In this document: positions 12,562 through 26,103 of the stretch, piece by piece
Layout: every line of letters starts with the position of its first letter
Numbering within the stretch: the first letter of the stretch is position 1
Source of the DNA: Torreya grandis
Lineage: Eukaryota > Streptophyta > Pinopsida > Cupressales > Taxaceae
Length of the DNA: 64,000 bases
Direction: 5' to 3'
NCBI GenBank assembly: GCA_037957365.1
Contig: JARHVA010004251.1
Location: 97,001-161,000 of the forward strand
Translations under genes and position numbers: made by a program
The notes under the pieces: generated by a model
What the model was told of the DNA's origin: nothing
What the model saw: only the letters and a program-made list of their open reading frames with translations
Databases searched by the model: none

Positions 12562-12815
12562 TGTCACAGTTGTTGAAAATGGTAAAAAATGGCTAAAATT
12601 TTGAATTTTGCCAAAAAATGCCCAATAAAATCAAAAATTAAAATTTATGACCTTTTCCATTTTTATTCCAATATGTTTTTAAGCCTATTTGAACCCTCTA
12701 TTCAAATTATTTCTAGCTTTCTCGGTAATTTTCCAAAACCTTTTTGCTTTTTGTGAGTTTGAAAAACATATTTTCCTTTTTCACAACTCATGCAAAGTGC
12801 AAAAACTTTGTTGAT

Positions 12816-13615
<800 letters not shown>

Positions 13616-14405
13616 TCTATGCACCAAAGTGGAGTATTGCAAAATGGTCATAGTAGTAGTCATGGAAAGGATGGATATATTACAACTTGGATTTGAATAA
13701 AGATGCATGGCACCCATAGCTAAATTGATCATAGTAGTTGAGAGTGGGGTGTTTGGAAGAGTTTGGATGGTTACAATTAGAGAGAATTGATTCCCTTTTC
13801 TTGTCAAGGTTCATAATTGAAATAAGTTGAATGTCAATACAAGAGGAACCTTGGTAGAAAAATATTGCTACATCTTCAACTTTATGAATCTGATTATTGG
13901 AGTGAGTCTTGTACAAGTGATGGCTTTAGGTTCACATGATGTGAACCATAAGGATGAAGAATATAATGGCAAGTATCCTTCATCTATTGAAGACATGAAT
14001 AATTTTCAAAGATAAACATCATATCAATGGCTTTTGAATCATTTTATGAAAATATGGAGATGTTACGTGGAAATCTTACAATTATATCATGCACATATTT
14101 GACAAGGAGAGAAAACCCTTAAGCTGGTACCAATATCTGGAGCAAAGGTTTTCATAATGGAATGTGATAGAAATAATTGATATGTTTAATAAATCTAAAA
14201 GTGCTTGGTTTCTTAAGTAAATCATGTAATTTTAATTTGTACATTTCAAATGATGAAAAAGTACCAAAGTTTTTCACACCATTCAAGTGGTACAATTTTG
14301 TAATTTCATTTTTGCATGCAGGTGCAATTGTACCAAAGTAATTTTACATCACTTAAGTATTGTATTTCTGTAAACTCACTTTTGCACCTTCAAAAATGAA
14401 AAAAA
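13616..14405 (+). other. U3 sequence between CDC48 copy and promoter
   Basis: This matches 20,546-21,336 of the 3' LTR. I cannot identify coding content beyond the end of the CDC48 homology. Several short phrases of the type 'gtgcaattgtaccaaag' and 'acttaagtattg' recur near 14.2-14.4 kb. Confidence 0.4.
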
Positions 14406-14537
14406 GGTGGTTATGTACCATAACCACCTCCCCAAGCTATAAATATGAATGTAAGGCTCATTTTAAAAGGGGTATTTTTGGTAGTGAAACTCTGTAGAAA
14501 CTTTTGAAAGATGAGATTGTATTTTCTACTCAATAAA
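14406..14537 (+). promoter_or_regulatory. LTR promoter: palindrome, TATA box and poly(A) signal
   Basis: A perfect inverted repeat, with arms GGTGGTTATG (14,406-14,415) and CATAACCACC (14,419-14,428) around a 3-nt centre, sits 9 bp before TATAAATA (14,438-14,445). AATAAA follows at 14,532-14,537. The same order recurs in the 3' LTR. The arms contain the AACCACC core that resembles plant MYB sites, which is inference. Confidence 0.6.
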
Positions 14538-15340
14538 GACCAGAACAAGGAGATTTTGCAAAATTTGTGTTCAAGATTTCTTCTTAAGTTATAACTTTGT
14601 GTATGATTCATCTGTCTTTGTATCTTTACTTTCAAATTATTTTCATAATCAATGCTAAATTTTTAGAAAATGGGAATTTCACATTAAGTATTCTTTTAGA
14701 ATCTTCTTGTGTTGTTTCTATGAATGTGAAATCTTGGTAGGATTTAATCAATATTTTAATTATCTTTTATGGGTAAATATGGGATGGTTGTCTTTGGTCT
14801 ACTGTCAGTATTAGAAAATTGTCTTAGTGTATATTTTGAACTCCTAAGGGTGTAATTATGTCTTTACAACCCATTGAATGAGAAAGGTTTCCATGTACAT
14901 GATGTTTCACCCTTTTTGGACTATACTGGTAAGTTTCTGCATTTAGCTACTCAGAGTTGTTTTTCATTTTTCTCAGGGTTATCATGGTAGTTTCTATATT
15001 TAACTAAATATAACAACCTTGTCCTCCCTTATTTCTTTCCTTTATATATTCATCTTTTCATTCCATTATTCCCTCATTTCTCCTCATTTCCTTTCTACCT
15101 CCTTTACGTATTTTCAAGTTAAAAGTATGAAACCCCCAATAAAAACATTTTTGTTGTAAATAGTTGTGAATAGCCTTTCCCCTACTTTTCTCTTTTTGAT
15201 TTTCAATACAAGTAGCTCTACCTGCTAATAAGAGAGATTCTCTGTCCTACATTGTTGATTAACGTAATAACTCAATTCCCACACTACTGACTAAAAGTCA
15301 CCAATTTGTCACCCTGACAAATTTTTGAGCCAATAGTTTT

Positions 15341-15363
15341 TAGTGACTCTGCTAGGGATCGAC
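15341..15363 (+). other. Primer binding site, tRNA-Arg type
   Basis: TAGTGACTCTGCTAGGGATC, continuing GAC, lies 5 bp after the 5' LTR end. It matches the complement of a plant tRNA-Arg 3' end (TGGCGACTCCGCTGGGGATC) at 16 of the first 20 positions. tRNA-Arg-type sites are used by Tat-lineage Ty3/gypsy elements. It confirms the LTR orientation as plus. Confidence 0.75.
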
Positions 15364-15473
15364 ATGCTTTACACACATGATTTTTAGACATTTCAAGGAA
15401 CCTCCCCTAGAATGGAAGTTGGTTACTCCATTGATAAGAATTACTTAGTGCCTTCACCTTCCTAATTACAAAA

Positions 15474-17166
15474 ATGGCATTGATCCACCCCAACCCCAAC
15501 ATTCCCTATGTCCCATGGAGAAAACATTTTGGGTCATTGGCTTTAGCCCAATACAATGAGTTCCCATCAAGATCAAGTAAGAGATTCCTAAAGTTCTCTG
15601 GAGAAAATTATCAAGATGCAGATAAACATATATATGCCTTCACAGTGTCCTATAGCATTTTTGGATTTATGTATGAAGATGTTATTGTGAAAGTTTTTAT
15701 TGAAACTTTCATTGGACCTGCTATCAGATGGTTTTGGCATCTAGAAGATGCATGCATTGTGAATTGGGACTCTTTGAATAATAGGTTCCTATATAGATTC
15801 AAATTAGTTGTGGATGTGTGTGCACTTTTGTCAGACTTCTTCCAGATTTATAAGCAAGATAATGAGCAAATGAGAGAGTATGTAGCACGTTTCAAAAAAA
15901 AATTGAGACTAATTCCTCATGCAAATCAGCCAATTCTTAGAAATCAACTCTACATTTTCATTTTTTCTCTTCACCCAAAGATCAAATTTGTCTTGATGAG
16001 GAACAAGGTAAATGACTTGATAGTTTCACAACAAGATGCCATCGAGATTGAAGATGATTTGATCATGTTTGGAATGTTGAAGAAGGAAGTTTCAAAAGGT
16101 GTTACAAATGTTGCAAATGATGATGAAGAAATAGTGAAACCTGATACAATCAAGAGTCTATAATATTCAAAAAAGAGATTTCCAAGGCAAGTTCATGATA
16201 AAACATGTCAGAACTCTAACAGAGAAAAAAGGAAAATGATACCTATCACATACAATTATTTCAATTTCACAATCATAGAAGAAGATGAAAAACTATAAGA
16301 ACTGATGATTTATCAAAGAACAGATGAAGATTTTAACTTCCCACTTGGTGAAAAAGAGAAAGATCTACCTATTTCACTAGATTGCTTAAATCAGATGGTC
16401 CTAAGAGAATATGGGTTATCTAAAAAATAATTGATAAAACCACAAATAGAAAGGAGTAATAATGAAAAGTTTGATGTTATACTTTATGAAAGAGAACATA
16501 TTATGGAACTAGTTCTTAACAAAGTAGATGATCCTTTCTCTATCAAAATGAAAGACTCAATAGTCAAAAATGAAAATTCCTCAGGTATTTCATTTTTAGA
16601 GTTTACCATAGAAGAATTCTCTCTAGGATCTGAATCTAAAACAATTAATCATTTATGGATTAAAAATCATAATCATGCCAAGGTTGAGGTCAAAGAAGAC
16701 ATCAATGTGGAATAGAATGAATGGTGCCCAATAATCATTACAAACAAAATGGAAACTATCAAGGTAGAGGGAATTGAATATTTATTTGTCTACTGATGAA
16801 TTCATTTTTACCATTGGAAGTGATTCAAAAAATAATATCAACACCTCACTCATTTTTCAAGATGATCATATTGTGGTTCCAACACTAAAATAGATATATG
16901 ACACATTTCTCTTCAATTGAGATAGTTTACCTGTCATAGATGCATTTGAAGTCATCCAAGAAGTTATTGAAAAAATTCAATATTTCTCAGAGTTGCTCAT
17001 AGAATATCATATAATTCATAATGATTTCATTTTAAAACAAGAAAACATTGCTAATTTGTTCATTCATGATCATCCTTGTATGAATGACAACTGTAAGTCC
17101 ATCTTCGCACCTGCTTGGTCACTACTAAATGAGTTCAAAGTTCAAAAGTCAAATCCATTATTTTGA
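15474..17166 (+). pseudogene. Gag-like ORF of the non-autonomous element, decayed
   Basis: The first 229 codons (15,474-16,163) are open from MALIHPNPNIPYVPWRKHFG. They hold a Ty3-type capsid (Retrotrans_gag) signature at about residues 75-165: 'FIGPAIRWFWHLEDACIVNW', then 'LNNRFLYRFK', 'LLSDFFQIYKQDNEQMREYV' and 'ARFKKKLRL'. The same frame continues to 16,775 through TAA/TAG stops, the TAAs being what CAA codons become by C-to-T change. A shifted frame continues to 17,166 with an acidic, Asn/Ile-rich tail of unknown role ('DAFEVIQEVIEKIQYFSELL'). No zinc knuckle and no protease follow. It would once have built the particle and depended on other elements for enzymes. Confidence 0.7.
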
Positions 17167-17478
17167 AATGGAAAGTACTTCTCCCAGTCGATGAATGGTT
17201 GTGTAAAATCTTCTCATTTTTATTTTCTCCTTGTAAATAGTTTTGCTTTCCCAATTTTGGCTTGTTTTCCTTTCCCTTTTCTATTTTGGTGTATGTGTGG
17301 TTTTTCAATAAACACAATAGTCTATTTGTTACCCCTCCTCTATGTTTTAGTCTTTCTCCCTGCACACATTTGTAGCAGTGATATTTACTTGGGAAATATC
17401 ATGGGTAATCACGTGATTTGCTAAGATGATAGAGTGGATAAGTTTTTCATCAATCTCTTTAATAAATTGGTGGTCGAT

Positions 17479-17683
17479 ATGCAAGTTTTAAAGTGATCAG
17501 AGGATCTAGCATGACAGTGCATGTTCATTTCTTATATAATTGAGATGGATGAACTAGTTGTCAGTTGGTCAGATCAGGGCATGTAAGTTTTCAAGTAAAT
17601 AGGAAATCTAGCCCAGCAATGCATGTTCATTTATCATATGATTGAGATGGATGAATTGGTTATCAGTTGATCACATCTGGACA
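17479..17683. repeat. 102-bp tandem duplication before the 3' LTR
   Basis: 17,479-17,580 and 17,581-17,683 are diverged copies sharing 'gcatgttcatt' and 'attgagatggatgaa'. They lie in the last part of the internal region where a purine tract would be expected, and none is recognisable. Confidence 0.75.
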
Positions 17684-18094
17684 CACAAGTGACCCATCCC
17701 TTTCTCAAAAATCATAAATCTAAATATTTTTCAAATATATCAAAGTTACTGTAGAAGACTCTACTACCTAATAGATAAAGCACCAACCTATAAAAATAGA
17801 GAATTTTAAGTTCTTTCCATTTTTTGTAGTTTAGAGTCCTAGTCAAAGCTAGTTTTTGTCATAATTGTTGAAAATAGTAAAAAAATGGCTAAAATTTTAA
17901 ATTTTTCTTGAAAACACCAAAAATAATTCAAAAATTAAAATTTATGGCCTTTTTCATTTTTATCCCATATGTTTTTAATCTCGTTTGAACCCTCTATTCA
18001 AAATATTGCTAGCTTTCTCGGTAATTTACCAAAACCTTTTTGCTTTTTATGAGTTGCAAAAACATATTTTCCTTTTTCAAAACTCTTGCAAAGT

Positions 18095-18240
18095 GTAAAA
18101 TATTTTTTGGTGCAAAGTTTAAAAAAAAAATTGGTGCAAAGTGCAAAAACATTTTTGGTGTAAATTGCAAAAAATATTTTTGGTGCAAGTTATGAAAAAG
18201 TTTTCAGTTCCGGTGCAATTTGTAAAAACTTTTTCAATTT
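18095..18240. repeat. Short tandem repeats of about 30 bp in the 3' LTR
   Basis: The phrase 'ttttggtgcaaagtgcaaaaa' recurs about five times with changes. The 5' LTR has a single similar phrase at its deletion junction (about 12,795), so repeat-mediated loss is plausible. Confidence 0.65.
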
Positions 18241-18424
18241 TTCCTAATTTGTGCAAATAAAATTTTCACTTCTCTAGCCATGCAATTTGAAATTTTTTCT
18301 CCTCCCTCAATTACAACTGTTGTAGTTATTTTGCTAAGCCAATGGGTGACCTCACCAGGTTTTGGCTCTATTTTATCAAATGCAATGAATGGGTGTCCAA
18401 CATGATCATTTTAACTTTGCCAAT

Positions 18425-19310
18425 GTACTCTCAGCCTATGATAAAATAAAAGCTTTGGAATGGAATATGGACATCCATGCAATCATAATGGAAAGTGAAT
18501 TTTTTTCATGTGTTTTCCTATAGGTACACTGGTGGGCATGTATTGCAAATGCAAGAACATAGAGGATGCATGAAATGTATTTGACAACATGACTGAGTGG
18601 AATGTCATCCCCTACACTTCAATGATTTTAGGGGTATTTATAGAATGTTCTCGTGGATGAAACTCTAGAAATATTTAAAAAATTCTTGAAAGAGATAATA
18701 TTTTTTGGAGTTGAATTTATTATTGAATATGTACAAAATGTATTTTTTCATGAGTCCTTGATGTTGTTTCAATAAATGCACATGTATTGAGTGAATTCAA
18801 ACATTAAACACTTTTTCTAGTATTCTCCCAGCTTGTACAAATTTGGCATCTCTTAGATGGGGTGAAGAGGTCCATGAACACATAATTAGAATTGTATTTC
18901 AATCTGATGAATATGTTGGAAGTGCCTTATTGGACATGTATGCCAAATGTGAGAGAATAGATGAGGCATCTAATGTGTTTGATGAAATGCCTAGTTGTGA
19001 CATAGTTATATAGAATGCAATGCTTTCAGGGTATGTTATGCATAGGAATTTTGGATGATGATTGGAATTACTTTATTTTCATGACTCATGATTATCAAAT
19101 GAATCCTACATTGAATCACTATGGTTTCATGGTTGATCTTCTAATAGGTGCTAGTGTTATCAATTTTGATTATCACATTCATTCAGAGGTTGAAAATAAA
19201 ATGTTATTTGCTAAAGATAATGGAAATCATGTGTTCCCAATTCATACACTTGTAAATGTCAAAGTTGTGGAGATAATCTTTGATGAAGTACTCTTAAACA
19301 AATATAATCA
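18425..19310 (+). pseudogene. Pentatricopeptide repeat (PPR) gene fragment in the 3' LTR
   Basis: In shifting plus-strand frames the sequence reads as a plant PLS-type PPR protein, a family of organelle RNA-binding proteins. Pieces in order are 'DIHAIIMESEF', 'GTLVGMYCKCKNIEDA', 'NVFDNMTEWNVIPYTSMI', 'ACTNLASLRWGEEVHEHIIR', 'SDEYVGSALLDMYAKCERID', 'EASNVFDEMPSCDIVI', 'NAMLSGYV' and 'PTLNHYGFMVDLL'. The last pieces match the C-terminal 'L..HY.CMVDLLGRAG' stretch that follows the repeats in this subfamily. Several stops and frameshifts, and loss of the repeats between, show it is a relic. It lies between the start of the LTR and the CDC48 copy, same strand, so two unrelated host genes sit in one LTR. 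Confidence 0.75.
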
Positions 19311-19311
19311 A

Positions 19312-19449
<138 letters not shown>

Positions 19450-19681
19450 GATAGCTATAAATATTCTCAAAACCCTTGTGAACATATCCCAAGCCTAAAC
19501 CATATACCATAAATATTGATGGCAGTGGCAAATTGGACACATAGTTTTTAATTTAGTCAATGATATGTTTTGTCAAATATTTAATATGCAAATAATAGAG
19601 GTAGTGGCAGTAGCAATAGTAGAAATAAAAAGAGAAATAATTGATCACAAAAGAGAATAACCAAAACTGAAAGGAACCAAA

Positions 19682-20545
<864 letters not shown>

Positions 20546-21336
20546 TATGCACCAAAATGGAGTACTGCAAAATGGTAATATAAATAGTCATGGGAAGGAT
20601 GGATATATTACAAGTTAGATTGGAATATAGACACATGGCACCCATAGCTAAATTTATCACAGTAGTTGAGAGTGGGATGTTTGGAAGGGTTTGGATGGTT
20701 ACAATTAGAGAACATCAATTCCCTTTTCTTGTGAAGTTTCACAATTGAAACAAGTTTAATGTCAATACATGAGGAACCTTGGTAGAAAATGTTGCTACAT
20801 CTTTAACTTTATAAATCTAATTATTAGAGCGAGTCCTGTATGAGTCATGGCTTCAGGTTCACATGATGTGAATCATAAGGATGAAGAATATAATGGCAAG
20901 TATCCTTCATCTATTAGAGACATGAATACTTTTTAAAGATAAACATCATATCAATGTATTGTGAATCATTTTATGAAAATATGGAGAAGGTGTTACGTGA
21001 AAATCCTATAATTATATCATGCACATCTTTGACAAGGAGAGAAAACCCTCAAGCTAGCACCAATATCTGAAGCAAAGATTTTCATAATGGAATGTGAGAG
21101 AAGAAATTGATATGCTAAAAAAATCTACAAGTGCTTGGTTTCTAAAGAAAATCATGTAATTTTGATTTGCACATTTCAAATGATGCAAAAGTACCTAAGT
21201 ATTTTCACACCATTCAAGTGGTGAAATTTTGTAATTTCATTTTTTCATGTAGGTGCAATTGCACCAAAGCACTTTTGAATCACTTAAGTATTATATTTTT
21301 TTAAACTCACTTTTTCACCTTCAAAAATGCAAAAAA

Positions 21337-21468
21337 GGTGGTTACGCACCATAACCACCTCCCCATGCTATAAATATGAATGTAAGGCTCATTGTAAAAG
21401 GGGGATTTTTGGCAGTAAAACTCCACATATAATTTTCACAGATGAGATTGTATTTTTGACTCAATAAA
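21337..21468 (+). promoter_or_regulatory. 3' LTR copy of promoter palindrome, TATA box and poly(A) signal
   Basis: The palindrome arms (21,337-21,346 and 21,350-21,359) differ from the 5' LTR by two T-to-C changes, one breaking a pair. TATAAATA is at 21,369-21,376 and AATAAA at 21,463-21,468. Confidence 0.6.
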
Positions 21469-22268
21469 GACCAGAATAAGAAGATTTTGTAGACTTTGTG
21501 TTCAATATTTCTTTGTGAGTTACAACTTTGCGTATGATTCATTTGTCTCTGTATCTTTACTTTTAAATTGTTTTCATAATCACTTATAACTTATCAAAAA
21601 ATGGAAATTTTACATTAAGTATTTCATTTAGAATCTTCTTGTGTTGTTTCTATGAATGTGAAATCTTGGTAGGATTTAAGCAATATTTTAATTGTCTTTT
21701 ATGGCTAAATATGGTATGGTTGTCTTTGGTTTACTATCAGTATTAGAAAATTTTCTTAGTTTACATTTTTCACTCCTAAGGGTGTAATTATGCCTTTACC
21801 ACCCATTGAATGAGAGAGGTTTCCATGTACATGATATTTCACCCTTCTTAGACTATTCTGGTAAGTTTATGCATTTAACTACTTAGAGTTGTCTTTCATT
21901 TTTCTCAAGGTTATCATGGTAGCTTCTGTATTTAACTGACTATAGCAACCTTATCCTCCCTCATTTATTTCCTTTCTCTATTCATCTTTTCTTTCCATTA
22001 ATCCATCATTTCTCCTCATTTCCTTTCTACCTCCTTTAAGTATTTTTAGGTTAAAAGTCTGAACCCCGCAATAGAAAACATGTTTGTTGTAAATAGTTGT
22101 GAATAGCATTTTCCTTGCTTTTCTCTTTTTGGTTTTTAATAAAGGTAGCTCTACCTACTAGTAAAAGAGGGGCTTTGTCATGTTTTGTTGATTAATGTAA
22201 GAACTCAGTTCCCACACTACTGACTCAAAGTCACCAATTTGTCACCTTCACAAATTTTTAAGCCAACA

Positions 22269-22440
22269 ATGTTAGAGGTCTTGGATTCTTGCCAAGGGGC
22301 CACCATGAATGGGGATATCATTTTAATGTTTAATCTAAACCAAAGGTTTGAATCAAGAAATTTGGATTAAGGATAAATAATCCCACTTCTTTACAAGATG
22401 ACTTGCAAAAGGTAAAGTGTGGGGGAGAAATGATGATCAT
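22269..22440 (+). other. Continuation and purine tract of the outer, interrupted element
   Basis: Immediately after the inner element, sequence continues protein-like in plus orientation ('LEVLDSCQGATMNGDIILMF'). It reaches a purine tract AAAAGGTAAAGTGTGGGGGA (22,407-22,426), then TGATGATCATTTC from 22,431, a plausible LTR start. 'AAGTGTGGGGGA' before an LTR is common in plant LTR retrotransposons. It marks the 3' end of the element whose ORF is broken at 12,561. Confidence 0.5.
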
Positions 22441-22639
22441 TTCATATAGCTCATCATAATTATATAAATTGTCCATAAAGTGTTGCCTTTGGTTATTTAT
22501 TATATTGCATTTAATAGTTAAAATATGATCCAATTAAGATATGAATGCAATTTTTTATTTATTTGTATGTAATTTATTATTGATTCTTTACCTTTTTATT
22601 ATGTCTAACTTAGATGAATAGCATATTTTTGAATACAAC

Positions 22640-22990
22640 ACATCCCAAGGATGGGGTAATTTTAAGTACAACAATACATCCCAAAGATGAGTTAATTTTG
22701 AGTATAACAACGCATCCCAATGATGGGGTAGTTTTGAGAAGGTAACATAGTTTTGATAACTCTTTTGGATACAATTTTGAGGATTCAACAAGTGAGTTCC
22801 AAAGATTGAACACTCTAAAGACACTCCAAAGATGCTTTATAATTGATCTGAAGATGCTCTAGGTTTGCTCCAAAGACATACACAAGATGCTCTGAATAAG
22901 TCTAGGAATGATCTGAAGACTTGTACATGGTGCTTTAAAGCTTATACAGGATGCTCCAAAGATACATGGATGTGATCCAAAGACTAGTTA
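22640..22990. repeat. Direct repeat copy 1 with internal short repeats
   Basis: It starts with three diverged copies of 'caacacatcccaaggatggggtaattttga' at 22,637-22,735. About 280 bp rich in 'gatgctc' and 'aagac' phrases follow. From 22,709 on it matches 25,256-25,525. Confidence 0.65.
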
Positions 22991-23941
22991 GCTCCTACTA
23001 CTTAGAATAATAATTATGTGGATATCTATAAATAGACTTTCTATACTTAGATATCTTATTTTAGACATTACCATTCATGGTAATGGCTTAAAATAGTTTG
23101 GATATATTTTTATATTTATTTTATAAACTAGATAAGTATCTTCATTTTAAATTATTTATTTCCTATATGTGATTAATTGATTTGGTTCCAATGCCTTCTT
23201 AAAAACATGGGTTCTGAGTCCTAGATTATCTATATTTTGAATAAACATATTTGAGAATTAAGATTGCAAAGATTTTGTATCCTTTGAATAGATGTTGAGA
23301 TGAGTTAAAAACACACATCTCCTTCTCATTCTAGGGAATTTTTAAGTTCCTAATTTGAAGTTATGGATGTTGATAGTTTGAATGATTAATAAGCAATTTA
23401 GATTTACTTTCCTATAAACTAGAGTTAGAGTTTCATTTTCTAATTTTATGATTTACAAAGCATAATAAAATTAAAACCCCCCAAATAGTAAACTATACAA
23501 CTCCAATACCAAATGGTCTCATTTTAAATAGCCATTAGACACTACCCTAATTGAAAATGATCGAAATATATTTATTGGTTAAATGAGAGGTATAATGATA
23601 GCCTATCACAAGGTGTATCAATTAGGCTCTTAGAAAAATACTCTAAACTACTGATTACCAAATAAAAGGGTTAAAAAGAGGAGAAATAGATGATTTAAAA
23701 CAAAAAATATGATACACAAATCTTTGGCTCTCCTCATTGCTCTGAGACACACACATATGATAGCCAAGAACTCATACACTCACACAAACTTTATAACTAG
23801 TTCATTGCATAAGTGTTTTTTAATAAGGCTCAAGGAAATAAGATAAATGAGGAAGGTATGGCCATATCCATAACCTATATTCACCTCATGATTGATATAT
23901 CACATCCTAAAACCTGCAAGAATAAAACTATCTTACATAGA

Positions 23942-24030
<89 letters not shown>

Positions 24031-25255
24031 AGACACCAATAAGAGATATCCTTCACAAAGTATTCATTCACAAACTCAACTAAACCTAAGATGAAAGAAA
24101 ATATAAAGGTAAATAAACTCTTATATTGATACTAAGAGTTGATTTCATTACAAAATGGGAAGGGCTAAGACATACCATAAGAGAAAGTAGTCTCTTGCAA
24201 TGAGAAAAATGAAAGATATATAGAATAAAATGGAAAACAAAAGAGGGGAAAATGGAGGATGACTTGATTGATGTCATCCTACATGGAGAAAGTCTTCATT
24301 CTTATATAAGGTTATTAAATGGTTTGATTTGCCTTATATTTCCACTTAACGACTTCCACTTGCCAAATTTATCACATCTCCCACTTGGTCTTCTAAAAGC
24401 CTCTAGACACTTTTTGAAGGCTTGTCAAATCAACATAGTGTTGTAGATATAATATTAACTAATTTTGATAATATTTTTTGCCAATTTTAAATCAATATAA
24501 TTTTAAATAGGAAGAATTCATATTTTTAACACAATAAATGGTATCAAAAATGGAGCTATAGATCAAAAGATATGGCTAAAAAACCAACACATGGTCACAC
24601 ACAATCATATGAGCACCTTTAGAACATGGAAAAATGGAAAATAACAAAGCAATATATGAGCAAAACCCAACATATTTTATATTTCTATAAATATCTTGAA
24701 AATACACTCAAAATAGTATTTTTTTTTTTAAAGATCAAAATAACATCTTTGACCTTCCCTCAAAGTGTTTGCTAATGAAAAGTTGGCTGAGTGATAAACC
24801 TTCCTAGAAGGGTCACTTCACACCATCATAAATTTTCACTAGAAGCTCACGTAACTGTGAAACAAAATTCATTGCCTTCTCATACCATCAAGTTACAATC
24901 ATACAAATTTTCATGGAATTTAAACTCTATTTGATCCTACATAAATGAGATTCAAAAGTTCGCACTAGGTAGATTTAGCAATTGTGAGATGTAGAAATGA
25001 AAAAGTAAAAAATCAAAGAAAAAGCTAATTTTCAAAGGTTTTACATTCCACACATTATATATAATATGTGTGCACTATCTTTCCATTACACTCTAATGAT
25101 ATTTAGCTATCACCATGAGGAATTTTAACAAGATTTGACCTCTTTTATCACTAAGAAAATTAGCTTGAAATGTGTGCACTAGACAGATCTAAAAACTAGA
25201 AACACAAAAAAATGACCAAGTAAAAATTAGTTTGGAAGCCAATTTTTGTTATATA
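22991..25255. other. AT-rich spacer between direct repeats; (GA)n tract
   Basis: No gene is seen. It contains a (GA)n microsatellite at 23,945-24,027. TGGTATCA at 24,539-24,546 followed by a 'ggagctatag' stretch faintly recalls the initiator-tRNA primer site of Ty1/copia elements. Confidence 0.45.
23945..24027. repeat. (GA)n microsatellite, about 83 bp
   Basis: Uninterrupted GA tract. The Arg/Glu reading frames across it are artefacts. Confidence 0.98.
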
Positions 25256-25525
25256 TCCCAATGATGGGGTAATTTTGAAAAGGCAACACATAGTTTTGAC
25301 CACTCTTTCAGCTATAATTTTGAGGATTCAACAAGTGAGCTTTGAAGATTGAACACTCTAAAGACACTCCCAACATGCTCTATAATTGCTCTAAGATGCT
25401 TTGGGTGTACTCTGAAGACATACACAGGATACTTTGAAGAAGTATAGAAATTCTATGAAGACTTGTATAGGGTGATCCAAAGACCTATACAAGATGCTCA
25501 GAAGATGCCTAGATGTGCTTTGAAG
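25256..25525. repeat. Direct repeat copy 2
   Basis: It matches 22,709-22,990: 'cccaatgatggggtaatttt', 'ttgaggattcaacaagtgag' and 'gaacactctaaagacactcc' are shared. The two copies are about 2.5 kb apart in direct orientation. Confidence 0.65.
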
Positions 25526-26103
25526 ACTACAAAATTATGTGTAATACATATTGCTGAGAGAAATTAGGAGCATTTTACTACAAAACTTTTATTGAAAAAA
25601 ATAAAAAAATGATTAGATGCAAATGATAGTTGGAAACCAAAAAAAAGGAGCAGCCATATAAATCTTTGGCCTTATATTACTTTCCACCCCTCAAAAACTT
25701 CTCCCTAAATAGTTTTTACAACTATTTTTAAGGTGAAGATATTTTATAAGTAATTTTTTAATATATAATGATGCATGGGACCCCTCTACCCAAGAATATT
25801 AAAGCATGATGGAAACATTCACCACCCCAAATAATAATGCTAAGTGTTATTCAATCATTCAGTCATTAAAGTTTATGAGATGACATGGGGGAAAAGTTCA
25901 CCACTCCAAAAAAGGACTTTTCAACTCAACCTAAAATGGAAACAATTCAACTCAAATAATAATAACCTGGAATAGCTCAAAAATGACATTAACTTAGTCT
26001 AAAATGGAAACAATTCATAGTATCCTAAACAAAGCTAATAGATGAACAATATGAGGAGATAGAGACAAGGTGGAACCATTGAAACCCTCTCACATCATAG
26101 CAC
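25526..26103. other. AT-rich sequence without recognisable gene
   Basis: Nothing identifiable on either strand. Confidence 0.4.

Noticed and set aside
17191..17424. 77-codon hydrophobic frame, possible membrane protein
   Set aside because: It lies in the decayed internal region of the gag-only element, has no family resemblance and no conserved counterpart.
23813..24094. Open frames rich in Arg-Glu
   Set aside because: They are translations of the (GA)n tract.
22640..25525. Reading the 22.7/25.25 kb direct repeats as LTRs of one element
   Set aside because: No TG/CA ends, primer site, purine tract or coding content between them supports this.
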